This document shows positions 4,814 to 8,243 of a stretch of DNA of 8,243 bases, piece after piece. A program made the translations under genes and the position numbers. How positions within the stretch are numbered: position 1 is the stretch's first letter; every line of letters begins with the position of its first letter. The notes under the pieces are model-generated. The model saw only the letters and a list, made by a program, of their open reading frames with translations. It had not been told where the DNA came from and did not search any database. The DNA comes from Sphingomonas sp. (GTDB lineage Bacteria; Pseudomonadota; Alphaproteobacteria; Sphingomonadales; Sphingomonadaceae): positions 1-8,243 of the forward strand of contig JASLBO010000097.1 of the NCBI GenBank assembly GCA_030146605.1. Direction: 5' to 3'.

Positions 4814-7531
4814 TTACAGCGTGCGTTCGCGCATCTCGACTTCGAAGGTTTCGAGGAAGTCGCCCGCCTTGATGTCCACGAAGTTCTGCGTGAAGGTCAC
4901 GCCGCATTCGAGGCCGGCGCGCACTTCGGGGACATCGTCCTTGAAGCGGCGGAGCGAGGCGATCTCGCCCTGATAGATGATGACGTCGTCGCGCGTGATG
5001 CGTGCCTTGAGCGCCTTGCGGATCGCGCCTTCTACCACCAGCAGACCGGCCGCCTTGCCGTGCTTGCCCGCCGAGAAGACCTCGCGGATTTCGGCGCGGC
5101 CAACCACGGTCTCGAACGCTTCCGGCCCGAGCTGGCCGGCCATGCCGGCGCGAATCTCGTCGGTGAGCTCGTAGATCACGTCATAATATTTGAACGCGAC
5201 CTTCTGGCGATCGGCGATCTCGCGCGCCTTGGCGTTCGGACGGACGTTGAAGCCGATGATCGGCGCACCGCTGGCACCCGCCAGCGTGACGTCGCTCTCG
5301 GTGATGCCGCCCACGCCGGCATGCAGCACGCGAGCCCGGATGTCTTCGGTCGAGATCTTGTTGATCGCGGCGACGATCGCCTCGACCGTACCCTGGGTAT
5401 CGGCCTTGACCACCAGCGGATATTCCATCGCCTGCTTTTCCTTGAGCGCTGAGAACATGCTCTCAAGGCTCGCGGGAGCGTTGGTGGTCCGCTTGTTCTG
5501 GATGACGCTGGCGCGATATTCCGCGACTTCGCGGGCGCGCGCCTCGTTCTCGACGACCTGCAGCGGATCGCCGGCCATCGGGACACCCGACAGGCCGAGG
5601 ATCTCGACCGGCATTGCCGGGCCGGCTTCCTTGATCTGGCGGCCCTTGTCATCGACCAGTGCGCGGATCTTGCCGCTCTCGGCGCCGACGACGAAGACGT
5701 CGCCGACCCTGAGCGTGCCGCGGTTGACGAGCACGGTGGCAACCGGTCCGCGGCCCTTGTCGAGCTTGGCCTCGATCACGGTGCCTTCGGCCTCGCGATC
5801 GGGGTTGGCGCGCAGCTCGAGCAATTCGGCCTGGAGCTGGATCTTCTCGATAAGCGCGTCGAGCCCGGTCTTCTTGAGCGCCGACACTTCGACGTCCTGG
5901 ACTTCGCCGCCCATCTCCTCGACCATCACTTCGTGCTCGAGCAGACGCTGGCGCACGCGCTGCGGATTGGCGCTGTCGAGGTCGACCTTGTTGATCGCTA
6001 CGATCATCGGCACGCCGGCCGCCTTGGTGTGATTGATAGCCTCGATCGTCTGCGGCATCAGCCCGTCATTCGCCGCCACCACCAGCACGACGATGTCGGT
6101 GACATTGGCGCCGCGCGCGCGCATTTCGCTGAACGCTTCGTGGCCCGGCGTATCGAGGAAGGTGATCTTCGACTTGTCCTTCAGGGTGACCTGATAGGCG
6201 CCGATATGCTGGGTGATGCCGCCGGCCTCGCCGCGGACCACGTCGGTGCCGCGCAGCGCATCGAGCAAAGAGGTCTTGCCGTGATCGACATGGCCCATGA
6301 TCGTGACGACGGGGGCACGCGGCTGAAGCGTATCCTCGGCATCCTCGATCGTATCGGCCGCGAGATCGACATCGGCATCCGAGACGCGGACGATATTGTG
6401 GCCGAACTCGGTGACGAGCAATTCGGCGGTGTCCTGGTCGATCGTCTGCGTCATCGTCACGGGCGAGCCCATCTTGAACAGCGTCTTGACGAGGTCGGCT
6501 CCCTTTTCAGCCATACGATTGGCGAGCTCCTGGACGGTGATCGCCTCGGGGACGACGACATCGCGGACCTGCTTGGCCTGCGGCTCGCGCGAACCGCCAT
6601 AGGAGCGGCGATGCTCCTTCTCACGCGCACGCTTGAGCGCGGCCAGCGAACGGGCCCGCGCCCCATCATCGCCGCCAAGGGCGCGTGTGACGGTGAGCTT
6701 GCCTGCCTGGCGGCGGTCGTCGCCCTTGCGGTCGCGCTGCTGCGGGCGCGCCGGCTCGGCCGGACGCCGCGGCGCGAGACCGCCGGTGGCCGGAGCGGTA
6801 CGCGGTGCAGCCGGGCCCGCCGATGCGGCAGCGGCAGGACGTTCCTGCGCCGGGGCCGGGGCCTGCGGCTGTGCCTCGGGCTTGGGTTGCGGCCGGGGGA
6901 TTTCAGGGCGCTGCACCGGCGTGAAGATACGCGGTGCGGGCCGGCTCGGATCGAGCTGGATCGCAACGGGCTTGGGCGGCGGAGCCGGGGCGGGCGTCGG
7001 TGCTGGGGCCGCGACCGGGGCAGGCGCGGGTGTCGCAGCCTCCGGAGCCGGCGCTGGTGCTGCCACGGGCTCGGGCGCAGCTTCGACCTTTGGCGCACTT
7101 GCGGCTTCGGCCTCGGCGCGGGCGCGCTCTTCGGCACGGCGGGCTTCGGCCTCGATGGCCTCGGCACGCTCACGCTCCTCGCGGCGACGCGCCTCCTCGA
7201 GCGCCTGCATGCGCTGGTCCTCGGCTTCGCGCAGCATGCGGGACTGGCGCTCCTGCGCCGACTCGTTCGAGACGGGCGGGCGCGGGGCGGGCGCGACCGG
7301 AGCCGGTGCCTGCGGCGCGGGGGCCGCGGCGACGGGTTCAGGCGCAGCGGCCTGCTCTTCCTGCGGCGCACCCTGCGGCCCGAGGACGCGGCGGCGCTTT
7401 ACTTCCACTACCACCGTATTGGAGCGGCCGTGGCTGAAGCTCTGCTTCACCTTGCCCGTCTCGACCGTGCGCTTCAGCCCCAGCGGCGCGCGCATGCCCA
7501 GTTTCGGCTTTTCGTTTTCCGTATCGCTCAT
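4814..7531 (-). CDS. infB: Translation initiation factor IF-2
   Basis: IF2 is the GTPase that brings fMet-tRNA to the 30S subunit and promotes subunit joining. From ATG 7531 it has 905 residues: a conserved N-terminal segment ([20 protein letters not shown] to [10 protein letters not shown], 1-51); an Ala/Pro-rich linker; a highly charged Glu/Arg/Ala helix, probably coiled coil (about 90-145); a second Pro/Ala-rich and then basic linker (145-325); the IF2_N domain ([20 protein letters not shown], 328-347); the G domain with G1 GHVDHGKTS (413-421), G2 GGITQ (437-441), G3 DTPGH (460-464), G4 NKVD (514-517) and G5 SALKK (550-554); then domains II-III and the fMet-tRNA-binding C-terminal domain ending METFEV-type sequence ([13 protein letters not shown]). 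All GTPase residues are intact. A TTG at 7543 is in frame, but sits only 2 bases from the AAGGA, whereas homologues begin MSDTEN. ATG 7531 lies 8 bases after the ylxR stop codon. Confidence 0.98.
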   Translation of the reverse strand: MSDTENEKPKLGMRAPLGLKRTVETGKVKQSFSHGRSNTVVVEVKRRRVLGPQGAPQEEQAAAPEPVAAAPAPQAPAPVAPAPRPPVSNESAQERQSRMLREAEDQRMQALEEARRREERERAEAIEAEARRAEERARAEAEAASAPKVEAAPEPVAAPAPAPEAATPAPAPVAAPAPTPAPAPPPKPVAIQLDPSRPAPRIFTPVQRPEIPRPQPKPEAQPQAPAPAQERPAAAASAGPAAPRTAPATGGLAPRRPAEPARPQQRDRKGDDRRQAGKLTVTRALGGDDGARARSLAALKRAREKEHRRSYGGSREPQAKQVRDVVVPEAITVQELANRMAEKGADLVKTLFKMGSPVTMTQTIDQDTAELLVTEFGHNIVRVSDADVDLAADTIEDAEDTLQPRAPVVTIMGHVDHGKTSLLDALRGTDVVRGEAGGITQHIGAYQVTLKDKSKITFLDTPGHEAFSEMRARGANVTDIVVLVVAANDGLMPQTIEAINHTKAAGVPMIVAINKVDLDSANPQRVRQRLLEHEVMVEEMGGEVQDVEVSALKKTGLDALIEKIQLQAELLELRANPDREAEGTVIEAKLDKGRGPVATVLVNRGTLRVGDVFVVGAESGKIRALVDDKGRQIKEAGPAMPVEILGLSGVPMAGDPLQVVENEARAREVAEYRASVIQNKRTTNAPASLESMFSALKEKQAMEYPLVVKADTQGTVEAIVAAINKISTEDIRARVLHAGVGGITESDVTLAGASGAPIIGFNVRPNAKAREIADRQKVAFKYYDVIYELTDEIRAGMAGQLGPEAFETVVGRAEIREVFSAGKHGKAAGLLVVEGAIRKALKARITRDDVIIYQGEIASLRRFKDDVPEVRAGLECGVTFTQNFVDIKAGDFLETFEVEMRERTL

Positions 7532-7539
7532 GCGGCTGC

Positions 7540-8243
7540 TCAAAGTCCTTCAGTCGAGTTCGTCGTGTTCTGCGACCCGCCCGGCGGGAACGCCGATGCG
7601 CCCTGCGAGCCTGTTTCGCAAGGGCGGGAAGCGGGGTCGGGTCCGATAAAGTGCAGCCAGCGGTCGAGCGCTTCGCTCACCCGCCTGGCTGCCTTGGGAT
7701 CTGTCAGGCCGGCATGTACCACATTTTCACGGCCAAGCGCCAAGGACAATATGGTGCGCGGGAGGGGCAATGTTAACCCCTTGCGTCCGCTTCCTTCCAT
7801 GTCCGAGCCGACGCGCCATGCCTGGGCAAGCTTGCCGGCGCCATCCTGACCCGCATCCGAGGCGTGAAGCAGCAGGTGCAATTTGCCCGAGCGCGCGGCC
7901 TTGTCGAGCCGCTCGCCGCCGATGACGACATTGCCCGCCTTGGATTCGAGCCCGAGCCGATCGAGCAGATTGCGCAGCAGCTGCGCCTCGATTCGCGCGC
8001 CGAGATCGTCGGGGATGCGCAGATCCTGCGTCTTGAACGCGCGCGATAGCGCACCCCGCAGCTTGCCCTTGGCTTGCGCCTTTTCGAGGTCGGCGCGCGG
8101 CACCGCGATCCACGCGCCGCGACCGGGGGCCTTGGCGCGGATGTCAGGCAGCACTTCGCCGTCGGGGGAAAGCGCGAGCCGGACGAGCCCGTCACGCGGC
8201 GATTCCTCGCGCGACAGGATGCAGGTGCGTGCAGGCGCGTTCC
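7540..8243 (-). CDS. ylxR: RNA-binding protein with YlxR (DUF448) and L7Ae-like domains, partial at the right edge
   Basis: The frame is open to the window edge; 233 residues are visible and the true start lies outside. The ATG-like GTG at 8154 is internal. The visible start APARTCILSREESPRDGLVR and the following LPDIRAKAPGRGAWI (visible residues 3-22 and 31-45) are the YlxR/DUF448 signature, including the RTC motif and the GRGAW loop. From about 83 to 200 comes a region resembling the L7Ae/L30e RNA-binding fold (QLLRNLLDRLGLESKAGNVV, KLHLLLHASDA, LALGRENVVHAGL, then AARRVSEALDRWLHF). The last 33 residues are a low-complexity, probably disordered tail ending TTNSTEGL. YlxR-L7Ae fusions between nusA and infB are usual in alphaproteobacteria; YlxR proteins bind RNA and have been linked to transcription control and to RNase P, but the role here is not established. 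An AAGGA overlapping its stop region may serve infB. Confidence 0.92.
   Translation of the reverse strand, partial: NAPARTCILSREESPRDGLVRLALSPDGEVLPDIRAKAPGRGAWIAVPRADLEKAQAKGKLRGALSRAFKTQDLRIPDDLGARIEAQLLRNLLDRLGLESKAGNVVIGGERLDKAARSGKLHLLLHASDAGQDGAGKLAQAWRVGSDMEGSGRKGLTLPLPRTILSLALGRENVVHAGLTDPKAARRVSEALDRWLHFIGPDPASRPCETGSQGASAFPPGGSQNTTNSTEGL

Noticed and set aside
6890..7130. Tandem repeat or mobile sequence suggested by the GC-rich repetitive bases in infB
   Set aside because: This is the Pro/Ala-rich linker of IF2, encoded by a small set of GC-rich codons. There is no fixed repeat unit and the frame is intact.
7532..7543. TTG start for infB at 7543
   Set aside because: Would be only about 2 bases from the AAGGA and overlap the ylxR stop codon. 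The ATG at 7531 gives the MSDTEN start that I recall for related IF2 proteins.
5933..7849. 638-codon plus-strand open frame opposite infB and ylxR
   Set aside because: It lies antisense to the clearly real IF2 gene, is Arg/Gly-rich without recognisable motifs, and is explained by GC-rich codon bias keeping antisense frames open.

Overview
The window is a GC-rich stretch of chromosome whose recognisable genes all lie on the minus strand and read from right to left as one compact, operon-like run: ylxR (partial) - infB - PaaI-family thioesterase - rbfA - membrane-anchored hypothetical - tdk - truB - rpsO - pnp (partial). This is the conserved bacterial nusA/infB/rbfA/truB/rpsO/pnp translation and RNA-processing cluster. 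The IF2 N-terminus, the YlxR-L7Ae architecture and the protein wording throughout suggest an alphaproteobacterium, most likely Sphingomonadales. The order-level placement is an inference from remembered family sequences, not from a search.

Right part (4814-8243): the end of an RNA-binding protein with YlxR (DUF448) and L7Ae-like domains, then the large initiation factor IF2. nusA would be expected just beyond the right edge. Middle (2514-4813): a 108-base gap holding an inverted-repeat element, then a hotdog-fold thioesterase, the 30S maturation factor RbfA, an uncharacterised single-pass membrane or exported protein, and thymidine kinase. Left part (1-2513): the tRNA pseudouridine-55 synthase TruB, ribosomal protein S15, a terminator-like hairpin with a structured leader, and the first 390 codons of polynucleotide phosphorylase.

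The core genes cover initiation (IF2), 30S assembly (RbfA, S15), tRNA modification (TruB) and RNA turnover (PNPase). Three genes do not belong to that theme: the thioesterase, the anchored hypothetical and tdk. All three are packed with gaps of about 4-18 bases on their downstream sides, so they look co-transcribed with the core rather than freshly dropped in.

No mobile element, phage gene, CRISPR array, tRNA or defence system is visible. No convincing new multi-gene system was found. The least ordinary item is the repeat element between infB and the thioesterase gene: its four arms can fold in two mutually exclusive ways, one of which hides the likely ribosome-binding site of the next gene. 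There is no gene-free stretch longer than about 160 bases.
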